Source: Bradyrhizobium sp. (GTDB lineage Bacteria; Pseudomonadota; Alphaproteobacteria; Rhizobiales; Xanthobacteraceae). From it: a stretch of DNA of 64,000 bases. The translations under genes were made by a program, and so were the position numbers. Below are positions 52,459 through 62,304 of the stretch, one piece after another (position 1 is the stretch's first letter; every line of letters begins with the position of its first letter). The notes beneath the pieces were generated by a model, which ran no database searches, was not told where the DNA came from, and saw nothing but the letters and a program-made list of their open reading frames with translations. The DNA lies in NCBI GenBank assembly GCA_028290305.1, contig JAQGKC010000161.1, positions 1 through 64,000 of the forward strand, read 5' to 3'.

Positions 52459-53088
52459 TTAGTTGGCGATCCGGTTTCCGAATTGCGAAATGGCACTTCT
52501 ATGTTGGATTAAGTTGAACAGCGGATCGCCCGTGGAATCGAAGGCAACTTCGACTTCCTCGAGCACCAGCGGCACCGCGTTTGCCACCGCGCCCAAGTCG
52601 AATATGAAGCCGTGAGCGCCATCACCAACTCCAGCCTCGAATAGATCCTGACGGAAGCCATCTGCGACGAGCGTGGTAAGGATCTCTCCCTTGTGCCGTA
52701 CGATCACCGAAACACGTTCAGTCGGCCGCCCGGTATGCCATGCCCATCCCCCGATGGTGGATCCCGCTACGAAATCCAATACGCCCTCGAGGCGGGCGGC
52801 TCCCTCCAGGACGGGCAGCATGATGTCGGCCCCGACAACTCTCACTGCCATCTTCTGGGCATCCAGCGGCGTCCCGTAGGGTACGGCCAGTTCGAACCCG
52901 AAATCATTCCGATCGCATGAAATTTGTTGCGCGACCTCCAATCTTTCGATCGTCGCCGGTGCCGATGTGATCTGTCGCTCTCCCACGTAGAGTTCGACGA
53001 CATGCCGTCGATCCGGCTTCTTCTGATCAATAACCCAACCTGTGATTTTTTCCCGATTGATCCGTTCTACAAATCCAAGAACTGCCAT
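52459..53088 (-). CDS. two-module GWAW-type protein
   Basis: A 209-residue protein made of two copies of a module of about 70 residues: first VLGFVERINREKITGWVI ... CDRNDFGFELA; second LEGVLDFVAGSTIGGWAW ... GDGAHGFIFDL. The same module occurs twice at the N-terminus of the giant glycosyltransferase at 54286 (MEGFVDTLTREGASGWAW, VEGHVDNLTRWGATGWAW). It looks beta-rich, with a pattern of G-W-A, two long strands, R-x-DL and G-F. GAGAG precedes the ATG at 53088. It may bind glycan or link enzymes of the surface polysaccharide; no activity is known to me. Confidence 0.7.
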   Translation of the reverse strand: MAVLGFVERINREKITGWVIDQKKPDRRHVVELYVGERQITSAPATIERLEVAQQISCDRNDFGFELAVPYGTPLDAQKMAVRVVGADIMLPVLEGAARLEGVLDFVAGSTIGGWAWHTGRPTERVSVIVRHKGEILTTLVADGFRQDLFEAGVGDGAHGFIFDLGAVANAVPLVLEEVEVAFDSTGDPLFNLIQHRSAISQFGNRIAN

Positions 53089-53120
53089 GCGCACTCTCTT
53101 CGACTGTTAGGGAAATACCA

Positions 53121-54257
53121 TCAGCTTGCATAAGCGACTTGACGGACCGGCTGATTGTAGGTCCCGGCGACGAGAAGCGAGTTGTTGGCCATGTAGTCCA
53201 GAAAATTACAATAATAGCCGGAGTATTTTTCCACGAAGTCCTGCATTTGAACGCGGGAGTACAATCGGGGAATGTCGATGTCCCGATCGCATGGAATATC
53301 CTGCCAATGGACAACGGGCACGCCCATGATATCCGCCATCTCCACGGTACGGGAATCATGCACGATCAGCGCGGCGGGTGTTCCGGCGATTAAGGCCGCG
53401 ATGGTTCCGTGGATACGGGTTCCGAAACAGAAGGACCGCTGCTTCATATAGTCGATCCAGTCCTGGTACAGCGTAAAAACCTGCCCGTGACGGATCAGGA
53501 AAGCTTCTGCCTGGTCTGCCTGCGTTGCGCCATAAACGGCCATCACCGCCTGCTCCGCCCTGGTCGGAACTGGCTCGCCTGTTCTGTGATGCATGATGTA
53601 ATGGATGTCGGCAATTTCGGATTGCAATACGAGATCGATCTGGCGGCTGATGGCCTGTCGATACAGGAACGTCTGGAACGAATCCGCTTTCTCAAAGCCA
53701 TGTCTTGTGGCGTGCATGCAGCAGGCATCAAACCTGGCTTCATTCAGAAGAGAGGCACTTGGTCCCTCTCGGCCGATCAGCATCAGCGAGGGGCAGCCAG
53801 TCGGCTGAACGTTCTTGATGCCGTACCGGCTGAGAACTTCACAACTAAACGTGCCGCGAACCGACATACTCGCGGAGCGATCCTGCACAAGGCTGAGTAG
53901 CCGCAGCGTGCCCTCGGTGACGTTCGGTATCTCTTTGGAATTTGACGCCTGCGCACCCACCCCGATCAGAAAAACCGGCAGCTTGGTCTTCTCAAGCCGG
54001 TCTGCGAGCCAGCCAAAATCATCGAAATGATTGACCCAGTTCGCCGCCGCCAGGACGATGGCATCATGCCCCTCGATCTCTTCCGGCGAGAGGGCAAACG
54101 AACCCCATTTGGCGCCGTCGAGGACGCGGGTCAGCGACTGGGTAAACATCATGTTGCCAGTGTTTTGCCCGAGACAAAGCATCGTCTGCTCGACGGTCGC
54201 CTCCTCGCCACGCTGATCCACCTGGCGGACACCAACCACGAGTGCGTTCCGAAACAT
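53121..54257 (-). CDS. polysaccharide pyruvyl transferase family protein
   Basis: A 378-residue protein of the CsaB/polysaccharide pyruvyl transferase group, which adds pyruvate ketals to surface sugars. The best mark is SFCFGTRIHGTIAALIAGTP and AALIVHDSRTVEMADIMGVP near the C-terminus. VFLIGVGAQASNSKEIP and ASMSVRGTFSCEVLSRYGI are also of that family. CGGAG precedes the ATG. It lies 28 bases after the giant glycosyltransferase and 32 bases before the two-module gene, so all are one operon. Confidence 0.85.
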   Translation of the reverse strand: MFRNALVVGVRQVDQRGEEATVEQTMLCLGQNTGNMMFTQSLTRVLDGAKWGSFALSPEEIEGHDAIVLAAANWVNHFDDFGWLADRLEKTKLPVFLIGVGAQASNSKEIPNVTEGTLRLLSLVQDRSASMSVRGTFSCEVLSRYGIKNVQPTGCPSLMLIGREGPSASLLNEARFDACCMHATRHGFEKADSFQTFLYRQAISRQIDLVLQSEIADIHYIMHHRTGEPVPTRAEQAVMAVYGATQADQAEAFLIRHGQVFTLYQDWIDYMKQRSFCFGTRIHGTIAALIAGTPAALIVHDSRTVEMADIMGVPVVHWQDIPCDRDIDIPRLYSRVQMQDFVEKYSGYYCNFLDYMANNSLLVAGTYNQPVRQVAYAS

Positions 54258-54285
54258 TCAAATAACTCCGAGCATCGTCATGGTG

Positions 54286-57200
54286 TTAACCCGCTCTGAC
54301 CGATATTCGCTTAGTAATTCGCTCTGTTTGGTTTATCAATTTAGTGAACAGATCGTTATAAACTTGAGCAAGCCGCGTCATGCTGAAACGGCTGGAAGCT
54401 TCGACGGCGTTTGCGCGCATTCGCTCGTAACGAGCCGAGTTCCGCAGCAGACCTGCAATTGCCTCTGCCATGGCATAGACGAGATCAACGCGACTTGCCT
54501 GATGGGGCACGAGAATGCCAGCGCGTTTCTTCGCATCGTCACCGAGTATGCTTGGTATCTCACCAATGTCAGTTGCCACAACGGGCTTGCCCGCCTGGAA
54601 ACACTCTACCAGAAAAAGAGGAAAGGTCTCCCCGCTAAAGGTGCTGGGAAAGACGGCCAGGTCGAAGCACCCAAAATAACGCGAGGGATTGTCCACGTGG
54701 CCGAGGAAAATGACCCAGTCGAGGGAACCGTAAACGTGGCGTAACTCCGCCGCACTTGGCCCATCGCCGATCAGCACCAGCCATACTGGCTGGTTCCCAA
54801 GGGCTCGCACAAGCTGAATAGCCTCAATGGCCAAACGCCAGCCCTTTTCCGGGATGGCACGCGAGCACAGAAACGTAACGAAACCGCTTCCGGGAATTCC
54901 ATGCTCGCGCCGGAAATCCGCGCGGCCAATGACGCCGCTACTGACGGCCGGAACGGCGTTAAAGCTGCGCTCGAACCGCCCTTCCGGAATACCCGCCTTT
55001 TTCAACAGAGTGGTGTTTTTCGCCGCAAGAAATAGCCAACTGTCCACCGTCCGGCGCAAGTAGTCGGAGAAGTCTGCCGTCAGCAGGTCCGGAACGGTCT
55101 CGTAGCCGCCGTGCAATGAGCTGACGTAGGGAATGTTGACATCTATGTGCTTGCAATAGAGCGAAAACTCCACGCTCACATTATGCGAATTGAATAGCTG
55201 GATTCCGAAGCTGCTTAGAAAGGCCCCGAAGCCATCGCAGACATCCGGCCAATACACGACGGGTATGTCGGAGCGTAGTCTGGAGCGCACGCTCTTGCGG
55301 GAGCTGGCCAGTTCATCCTCCATGACGAGATAGGTCACATGAAGACCGAGCTGCTTTAGTCCATTGGCCAGCTCAAGCGGCAGGATCTCGCCTCCACCGA
55401 CTTCGAAACTGTGGGCCGCGATGCATATCCGCAACGGAGGCTGGACGGTCCTATCGGGTGCAAGTCGCGTCAAGAGATCGCCATGTTGCCGATCGGGAAA
55501 ATAGCCAAGCAACGTATCGACGTGGGCCCGAATCGCAGCGTCGCCGACGGTGTATTCGGACGACAGGTCCTCCAGCACCATCCCGTGCTCTTTAAGGTGG
55601 CGGTCTGTAAGAAAAGCGCTCCTCGATGTACCGGACCGGCTCAGCCGGAAATAGGACTTTGCCTCGCATTCATAAGCGATGCTGCCGCCGCGCAGCAACA
55701 ACGCATAGAAGTACCAATCGCCCGCAAATCGATACTGCAGCAATCGCTCGCGCTCCCTCTCGGAAAGCTGGGGCCTGCGAAATACAAAGCCGGAAGCGTT
55801 CGGGACCACGTTTCTAATGACAAAGTCCCGCTTGAAAGCCTGATAGGCAGGTACAACGCACGAACTGTCCCAGGAAAAATTCAATAAATTGTCGAAGTAT
55901 GTGTCGAGATCGGGCAACATCTCGCCATTGTCGTCGATACACCGGATGTGGCCGAAGGCGCCGGCGACGTCTCGTCGCGCGAGGTAGGGAGTAAGCTTGG
56001 CCAGAAAGTCCGGATCCGCGGAGTCATCGGTCTCCGCAATCCAGATTAATTCGTTGCGAGCCAGCTCCAATCCCTTCAGCCATTGCCGAAACACGCAGCC
56101 GGAATTTTCCTTGTTGAGAATGATTCTGTAAGGGATATCCGATTCGCTGAGGATCGATTCAGCCAGGGCAACACTGCCGTCGGATGAGCAATCGTCCAGG
56201 AAAATGATTTCGTCAGGCCTATGGCTTTGCGCCAACACGGATTCGATGCGTTCTTTCAGGAAGCGTTCATGGTTGAAGTTCGGAAAGATAACTGAAACAG
56301 GCAGAGACAGCGCCTGCTCGCGGCGAACGAAGGCGACCGGCACACGCGTGGTGCCTGCGGCCTGCGTCACCGCACGGGCTGTGGCGTTGAGATAGGCCGC
56401 ACCAAAATGGACGTCCGGTTCAAGATAGGCGCCCTCTGCCCACTCATTCCAGGCGTTTATTGCGACGATGGGTTTGCCAAACACGGGTTTTGCGGTTGCC
56501 CGCTCGATCAGCACCTGAAGCCATTGCTGATATTTCTTGGGGGATATGTTCTCAAGCGACAGACCTCGATTGGGACGCCGGGAATCATTGTCCCAGCTCG
56601 GCACTACAGTCTTGATCAGCGGGAACGGCTTCTCGCCCTCATTCAGGGAGGCCTCGCAAAAGTCATCATAGTCGATCACACGCCCGGTAAAGTCGGAACT
56701 GTACGCGTCGGGCGTCGGACGTCCTGGCAGATTGTCCGAGAGCTTGTGTGGCGGAAATTCAATAGCTCCGTCCAGGCCAAAGGGCTCCGGATCTTGCGCG
56801 CCAAAAGTTTGAGCCATGAAAATAATGGGGTCGAGACCATGCTGGCTCTTCAACAATTGCCGCCAGCGCGCGATCGTTACCTTCGGATCGGGAATGTGGA
56901 TCGGATTGTAGATGATGAACAAAGGCCGCCCTTGCAGCCTGACGTACCGGCGGTCGTCAAAATGACGCGCCAGATCGCGCACCAGCGCCTCTTCGTCCTC
57001 CTCTCTGTAGTTTTGCTGCAATAAAACTGAGGTTTCGGCGCCATCCCAGGTCCGCGTCCAGTTCTCGTTCGCCCAGATCAGAAGGAAGGGCATATCGACA
57101 TCAGATTCAAGCAACGCCTCAAGCGGACGGTCCAGTACGCGTTTTGTATTGAACCAATAATAGTAGTAGGCGAACGCGTTGATGCCGGCCGACTTTGCCA

Positions 57201-58308
57201 AGGTAACTTGTTGCGTGAGCACGTCAGATTCCATCAGGTCATAGAATCCGAGGTCGCGCGGGATCCGGGGTTGATAGTGGCCGGGATACCGCGGCAACCC
57301 ACGCGGCATCTGCCGCCATTCCGTAAAACCCTTGCCCCAAAACTTGTCGTTTTCCGGAATTGGATGGAACTGGGGCAGGTAAAAGGCGAGCAGCAGCGGC
57401 TCCTGTGCGCTCGAATAGGACTTGCCCTGCTCCAGAATGCTGGCATCGAACTCTTCGAATTCCGGACCACGTGAGGTGAAATGCGAATGATCTTGCAGGA
57501 GCTTGTTGATGGTGCCGCGCACTTGCGGCACCTTTGATTTGGCATCCTGAGGGGGCAGTTCCTGTGCGCCAGGGAGCCGCGTCGGAACGTTCAAAAGCGC
57601 GCGAAATTCCGGAAGCTCTTCCTGCAGCGCCTCATCGAATTTCATGATGAAGCCGTACTGGCCGGTACCTTTTCCCCATTTTGCAAGATCCGGGCGCGGT
57701 TCGGCGGCCCGCACACGTCCGATGACGCGATCGCCGAGTACCGCCTCGATCAGAACGCTCTGATCCGGCGCCTTTGGCGCCCACGCCCAACCGGTGGCTC
57801 CCCAGCGCGTGAGGTTGTCCACATGCCCTTCAACTTCCAGATTGCGCGCCGGTTGAGCGTTCCGTGAAGCGGCGGCGATGGACGGCGGAAGCTTTGTGGC
57901 CCCCTGCAAAGATGCATCACCAAAGCCCACGCCGCGAAATTGCGGGGGCTCTTCGCCCTCCAGCAAATGGTCGAACGTAAGCGTGAAGCCGTAGAGACCC
58001 GTCCCTTTTTTCCATTTCAGCAAATCAGGCCGAGGCTGCTGCGCCCGTGCCCGGCCGATGATTCGACCTTGATGGACAGCCTCGATTTCCACGACGGTCT
58101 GCGGGGCTTCCGGCAACCAAGCCCAACCGGAAGCGCCCTCTCGCGTCAGCGTATCAACAAATCCTTCCATACGCGGCATAGCGCCCGTCGGTTTGAGTGA
58201 CCGTATGGAATCGTCAACTAGGCCGGCGGGTTCATTCATTGCAATGCTCGCATGCGCGTTCTCTGCCATGGCGTTCGGACTAAGTTCGGAGTGGGCGCCA
58301 TCAGACAT
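54286..58308 (-). CDS. giant chimeric glycosyltransferase: 2 modules, WbsX, GT2, GT4
   Basis: A 1340-residue cytoplasmic enzyme. Residues about 47-118 and 158-225 are two GWAW modules. Residues about 305-660 are a WbsX-type (GH99-like) domain: LLAFYLPQFHPIPENDKFWG, FAYYYYWFNTKRVLDRPLE and NAWNEWAEGAYLEPD. Then a GT2 domain, PVSVIFPNFNHERFLKERIE with LDDCSSDGS and WIAETDDSADP (DxD). Then a GT4 domain, RICIAAHSFEVGGGEILPLE through FPSTFSGETFPLFLVECFQA (E-x7-E). It should add two or more sugars to a surface glycan. No start signal is clear; an ATG 13 codons later (58269) is possible. Confidence 0.88.
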   Translation of the reverse strand: MSDGAHSELSPNAMAENAHASIAMNEPAGLVDDSIRSLKPTGAMPRMEGFVDTLTREGASGWAWLPEAPQTVVEIEAVHQGRIIGRARAQQPRPDLLKWKKGTGLYGFTLTFDHLLEGEEPPQFRGVGFGDASLQGATKLPPSIAAASRNAQPARNLEVEGHVDNLTRWGATGWAWAPKAPDQSVLIEAVLGDRVIGRVRAAEPRPDLAKWGKGTGQYGFIMKFDEALQEELPEFRALLNVPTRLPGAQELPPQDAKSKVPQVRGTINKLLQDHSHFTSRGPEFEEFDASILEQGKSYSSAQEPLLLAFYLPQFHPIPENDKFWGKGFTEWRQMPRGLPRYPGHYQPRIPRDLGFYDLMESDVLTQQVTLAKSAGINAFAYYYYWFNTKRVLDRPLEALLESDVDMPFLLIWANENWTRTWDGAETSVLLQQNYREEDEEALVRDLARHFDDRRYVRLQGRPLFIIYNPIHIPDPKVTIARWRQLLKSQHGLDPIIFMAQTFGAQDPEPFGLDGAIEFPPHKLSDNLPGRPTPDAYSSDFTGRVIDYDDFCEASLNEGEKPFPLIKTVVPSWDNDSRRPNRGLSLENISPKKYQQWLQVLIERATAKPVFGKPIVAINAWNEWAEGAYLEPDVHFGAAYLNATARAVTQAAGTTRVPVAFVRREQALSLPVSVIFPNFNHERFLKERIESVLAQSHRPDEIIFLDDCSSDGSVALAESILSESDIPYRIILNKENSGCVFRQWLKGLELARNELIWIAETDDSADPDFLAKLTPYLARRDVAGAFGHIRCIDDNGEMLPDLDTYFDNLLNFSWDSSCVVPAYQAFKRDFVIRNVVPNASGFVFRRPQLSERERERLLQYRFAGDWYFYALLLRGGSIAYECEAKSYFRLSRSGTSRSAFLTDRHLKEHGMVLEDLSSEYTVGDAAIRAHVDTLLGYFPDRQHGDLLTRLAPDRTVQPPLRICIAAHSFEVGGGEILPLELANGLKQLGLHVTYLVMEDELASSRKSVRSRLRSDIPVVYWPDVCDGFGAFLSSFGIQLFNSHNVSVEFSLYCKHIDVNIPYVSSLHGGYETVPDLLTADFSDYLRRTVDSWLFLAAKNTTLLKKAGIPEGRFERSFNAVPAVSSGVIGRADFRREHGIPGSGFVTFLCSRAIPEKGWRLAIEAIQLVRALGNQPVWLVLIGDGPSAAELRHVYGSLDWVIFLGHVDNPSRYFGCFDLAVFPSTFSGETFPLFLVECFQAGKPVVATDIGEIPSILGDDAKKRAGILVPHQASRVDLVYAMAEAIAGLLRNSARYERMRANAVEASSRFSMTRLAQVYNDLFTKLINQTERITKRISVRAG

Positions 58309-58683
58309 TCAGCTGCAAACCCGAACCCGCGCGTTCGCAGCCATAAACCGCGCCGGCAATCTTGCACCGACGCATGCGTTCGATTTTAGTAAAATTTGGC
58401 AAGCCGGAAGAAGGCGCGCAGATATCAGCTTCACACTGCCAGGTTTGCTCGTCTGCTTCCGGTTCATCTTCGCTTCTCCACGATCATGATGAAGTAAAAT
58501 CCCTTTCTCAGAACATAACTCGTCCGTCTGCCGGGCGCTGATGCCTGATATGTTTAATCGAGCGTCTTTCTGCTCCATTAAAAAAGCTTCAAATTCTCAT
58601 TTGAACGATCGGGCCAAGAAGAACCGAAGTGGGAGATTGGATACTCTGCTTTCCGGTCACCAAAATTTCGGTCATGGCCGTCG
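58309..58683. other. intergenic region between the two giant glycosyltransferases
   Basis: About 375 bases on the leftward strand with short unconvincing open frames. It looks less GC-rich than the neighbours. No repeat or RNA is supported; it may carry an internal promoter for the downstream glycosyltransferase. Confidence 0.4.
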
Positions 58684-61600
58684 TCACAGCGCGACTTCTT
58701 CTGAGCGTTTGTCATGGCGTCTGTCGTTGCGCAGCGGATTGGCCAAAACAGCAGCACCAAGCCACTGCTGGCTGACTTCATCGAGATATTGCGCTTGCGA
58801 GGCGAGCGTCGCCGGCGGCAGCGACCACCGCTCGCGAATCATGCGATGGATATAGTTTATCTCATCGAGATATTGTTGCGCGTCCGCTGAATCGGTCACG
58901 TCCCGAGGGTGACGTCGATAGATATTGAGCGGTTCGGAGACGAAGGCGAGTTTAGCTCCCGGCGCAGACAGGCACTCGAGATAGATCCTCCAATCCCCCA
59001 CTACACGATAGCGATCAAGTTCCGCTTGGCAGCCGGCAAGCGCCCGTATCAACGCCTCGCGGCGCCAGAGTACCGAACTGACGTTCAGAATAGGGTTCTT
59101 GATCGAGAGAAATCGCGAGATGAATTCATGACCGTCAAAGATTTCCGATCTCGACATCGTATCTGGTTCGATGATGGAGAAAAATGGCTTGTAGCCGGTA
59201 TGCAGCGCGGGTGCATCGAGGGATTTGGAGACACAAAAGCCCATGCTGATCGACGGGTCGGCCGCCATCATTGCAATCAGGCTGGAGAGGAAGGACGGCT
59301 CCGAAAGATCATCCGCCCTCGCGATCCAGATAAACTCTCCGGTCGACAGTTCCGCGGCTTTCACCCACGGCTCAAATACCAAGCCGGAACTTACTTCATT
59401 GATGACGAGTGTGAGATCGCGCTCGTGCTCGTCGGCAATCGCCTCAATCACCTCGACGCTGTCGTCGGACGACGCGTCGTCGAAGATGATGATTTCCTCA
59501 AGCGGATGGCTTTGAACAAAGATGCTGGACAGCCGCTCCGACAGACAGTGAGCGCTGTTCTGGTTTAGAACAGCGGCGGAGATCGAAGGCGTTCGCGGCA
59601 GTGCCAGATGCAGGAGGTCGCGGACATAGGGCGTGAAAGCAAAACGGGACTCGCATACAGCCTTCGTCCGTTCGCGCTCGGCCTGGTCGACCCCGTTCGT
59701 CAGCAGCGTTCGCAATTGGGCGGCCATCGCCTGGGTGTCGCAATAGGCAATGACATAACCGAGCCTGGCCTCTTTGAGGAATTCCGGAATGCCACCCGAA
59801 TGGTCGAACGCGACCACCGGGGTTCCCGCATGCATTGCCTCGATCGCGGGCGCGGGGAAGGGATCTTCTCGCGAGACCAGCGCGAACACATCTGCGATCC
59901 CATAGAAAGCCCCGACATCGTGCCGGGCACCGGCCAGGTGGAAGGATCCGGCCGCGGCGGCTTCATCGATCTCTGCTGCTAGCCATTCGCGCAGTCCGGG
60001 CTCGATGTCGCCGAGCCAGACGAAGTGGACAGGTTCATGAGCCGTGCGCAACAGACGCCAGACCTGGAGAAACAGGTCGAAGCCCTTGCGCAAGTCCGCA
60101 TAGCCCGCCCCCAGCACCACCGCGGCATTCGACGGTATCCCCAATTCCCGCCGTAACGCGGCCGTCTCCTCGTCGGTCGCGGCCTCGGTTTTGTGGATTC
60201 CCTGCGGCCGGATCAGCGATTTATCATCAGCGGCAATGCCGAGGGCCTCGGTCAGCCAGTCGCGCATGAACGCCGAAGCAAAGACCGCACAATGGGCGCT
60301 GCCGATGGCAGCGCGAGCGGATGATTCCAGACCCTTGTCGTGCAAGGCTCGGGGCAATTCGTGTACCAGAAGGACCGTTCGGATATCTCGCCCCGCCAGC
60401 ACGGCAACGACCTCGCCGGAGGCCATTGTATTGACGATTGCGGCGGTCAATCCGCCCTCGCGCAGTTCCTGAATCCTGTCGGCGAGTGATTGCGGGTCCT
60501 TGGCAATGGTCAAGCGAGCGACGGCGGCATATTCCGCAGCCATTTCGCCGTCATCCAACAGCAAGAACTCGATATCGACATCGAATTCGGCGCGCAGGGT
60601 CTTTCCTATGTTCAGCAACAACTGTTGCGCCTCACCCCGAGACGCGTTGTGCCCGACCAGCAGCAGCCTTGGCTGTGACGTGCTGCGCGTCTTGCCCGAT
60701 GCGGCACGGCCGGTGGCATTCAGATAAGCCGCGCCGAAATGCAGGTCCGGCTCGAGGTAAGCGCCTTCGCACCACTCGTTCCAGGCATTGACGCAGACGA
60801 TCGGCTCACCAAAAAAAGGCTCGCGCTGCGCCTTCTCTATCAACGCATCCAGCCAAGCTTCATATTTCGCCGGTGTGGATCCCTGGATCACCAGCCCCTT
60901 GCCCTCCCGCCGGGCGTCATTGTCCCAACTCGGTATCGCGGTTTTGATCAAGGGAAATGGTGGGGGAGTTTCGTCGAGCGAATACCGCACGACGTCCTCA
61001 TAGCGATAGACCTCACCTGTGAACGTGTCGTCGAGGCATTGAAGCTCGGAACCGATCTGCGGAATGAACTTGGTGACTTTGTGAGGCGGAAACTCAACTG
61101 CGCCATCCAGGCCGAATGGTCGCGGATCGAAATCGTCAAAACTCTGGCCCATGACGATGATCGGATCTTCATTGTATCGATCCGAGAACAATGCGCGCCA
61201 GCGCGCTATCGTACGCTCTGTGTCCGGGATCAGCCGGGGTCGGTAAACCATCAGGAGCGGACGTCCCTGCAAGCGAATATAGCGTGGATCGCCGAAATGC
61301 CGCGCAAAGTCCTGCACCAGAAAGTCGTCATCCTCGGGCAGGTAGTCTTGCGAGATCAGCACTTCGCCTTCCCTGCCGTCCCAGCGACGCGTCCAGTTTT
61401 CGTTCGCCCACATCAGGCAGAACGGCATGTCGATGTCGAGATCAGCAAGAAATTGCTCGAGCGGCCGGTCCATCAACCGTTTGCCGTTGAACGAATAGTA
61501 GTAAAACACGAAGCCGTACACTCCGGCCGCCTTGGCGAGTGCCGTCTGCTTGCGAATCGTATTCTTGTCTTCAAGCGAATAAAAACCGAGGTCGCGCGGA

Positions 61601-62304
61601 ATTTTGGGTTGATAGTGATTTCTAAAGCGCGGAACCCCACGCGCGATGTTGGTCCATTCGGTAAAGCCAGTGCCCCACCATTGGTCGTTCTCCGGAAAGG
61701 CGTGGAATTGCGTCAGGTAATTTGCCAGTATCTTGGCCCGCGGCTTGGCATCCGCGGCAAGTGGCCTCGGTTCTTCGAACGCCGGGCCGGGTCTGGTAAA
61801 GCGCTTGATCTCCGACGGTATCGTGGCTTCATTTTCCGGAGGCCGCGGGAAAACCCCGGCTTCGTTGCGATGTTCGAGATAGTGCAGCAGTGGATTCTGC
61901 GTAACCTCGCCCTTGAGGTAGCGCTGAATATAGAATTTAGTGTCAAACATGTTCGAGGGATTGCGGCCCTCGCGGAACCCATGAAGCATAAAGTGCTCGA
62001 ACGGATCGACCTTAGCCTCGGCAATATCGGGGTAGCTGTCTTTGTAAAATTCTTCGTCGAATAATCCAATCGAGCGTAAATATTTGGAAAGCATTTCGAG
62101 CTCCGCTTGCGAAGCGAGTGCTGATGTCCCATCAACCTTTCTTCGCCCTACGTGCGATTCATCGATTCGCGGCGCTTCGACGGAGCCGGCAGATGCGACT
62201 GCGGCGCTAACCGAGAAAAGATACGTCTCGAGAGCCGATCGACTATTCCCGCTCTCCTTGTTCGTTTGGGAATTTCCGGCGAAATCTAACGGAACTTCTG
62301 ACAT
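58684..62304 (-). CDS. giant chimeric glycosyltransferase: WbsX, GT4, GT2
   Basis: A 1206-residue enzyme. An N-terminal part has two repeats of the glycosyltransferase-associated motif (FYKDSYPDIAEAKVDPFEHF and FYIQRYLKGEVTQNPLLHYL). Next comes a WbsX domain close to that of the neighbour: YLTQFHAFPENDQWWGTGFT, FVFYYYSFNGKRLMDRPLEQ, NAWNEWCEGAYLEPD. Then GT4 (GAGYADLRKGFDLFLQVWRL, PFPAPAIEAMHAGTPVVAFD), then GT2 (AVLNQNSAHCLSERLSSIFV, IFDDASSDDS, WIARADDLSEP). The order of GT2 and GT4 is the reverse of the neighbour. ATG at 62304; a TTG 25 codons upstream is less likely. Confidence 0.88.
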   Translation of the reverse strand: MSEVPLDFAGNSQTNKESGNSRSALETYLFSVSAAVASAGSVEAPRIDESHVGRRKVDGTSALASQAELEMLSKYLRSIGLFDEEFYKDSYPDIAEAKVDPFEHFMLHGFREGRNPSNMFDTKFYIQRYLKGEVTQNPLLHYLEHRNEAGVFPRPPENEATIPSEIKRFTRPGPAFEEPRPLAADAKPRAKILANYLTQFHAFPENDQWWGTGFTEWTNIARGVPRFRNHYQPKIPRDLGFYSLEDKNTIRKQTALAKAAGVYGFVFYYYSFNGKRLMDRPLEQFLADLDIDMPFCLMWANENWTRRWDGREGEVLISQDYLPEDDDFLVQDFARHFGDPRYIRLQGRPLLMVYRPRLIPDTERTIARWRALFSDRYNEDPIIVMGQSFDDFDPRPFGLDGAVEFPPHKVTKFIPQIGSELQCLDDTFTGEVYRYEDVVRYSLDETPPPFPLIKTAIPSWDNDARREGKGLVIQGSTPAKYEAWLDALIEKAQREPFFGEPIVCVNAWNEWCEGAYLEPDLHFGAAYLNATGRAASGKTRSTSQPRLLLVGHNASRGEAQQLLLNIGKTLRAEFDVDIEFLLLDDGEMAAEYAAVARLTIAKDPQSLADRIQELREGGLTAAIVNTMASGEVVAVLAGRDIRTVLLVHELPRALHDKGLESSARAAIGSAHCAVFASAFMRDWLTEALGIAADDKSLIRPQGIHKTEAATDEETAALRRELGIPSNAAVVLGAGYADLRKGFDLFLQVWRLLRTAHEPVHFVWLGDIEPGLREWLAAEIDEAAAAGSFHLAGARHDVGAFYGIADVFALVSREDPFPAPAIEAMHAGTPVVAFDHSGGIPEFLKEARLGYVIAYCDTQAMAAQLRTLLTNGVDQAERERTKAVCESRFAFTPYVRDLLHLALPRTPSISAAVLNQNSAHCLSERLSSIFVQSHPLEEIIIFDDASSDDSVEVIEAIADEHERDLTLVINEVSSGLVFEPWVKAAELSTGEFIWIARADDLSEPSFLSSLIAMMAADPSISMGFCVSKSLDAPALHTGYKPFFSIIEPDTMSRSEIFDGHEFISRFLSIKNPILNVSSVLWRREALIRALAGCQAELDRYRVVGDWRIYLECLSAPGAKLAFVSEPLNIYRRHPRDVTDSADAQQYLDEINYIHRMIRERWSLPPATLASQAQYLDEVSQQWLGAAVLANPLRNDRRHDKRSEEVAL

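Noticed and set aside
60739..62064. Plus-strand open frame of 441 codons
   Set aside because: Lies fully antisense to the WbsX region of the giant glycosyltransferase, and has no protein-like motif.
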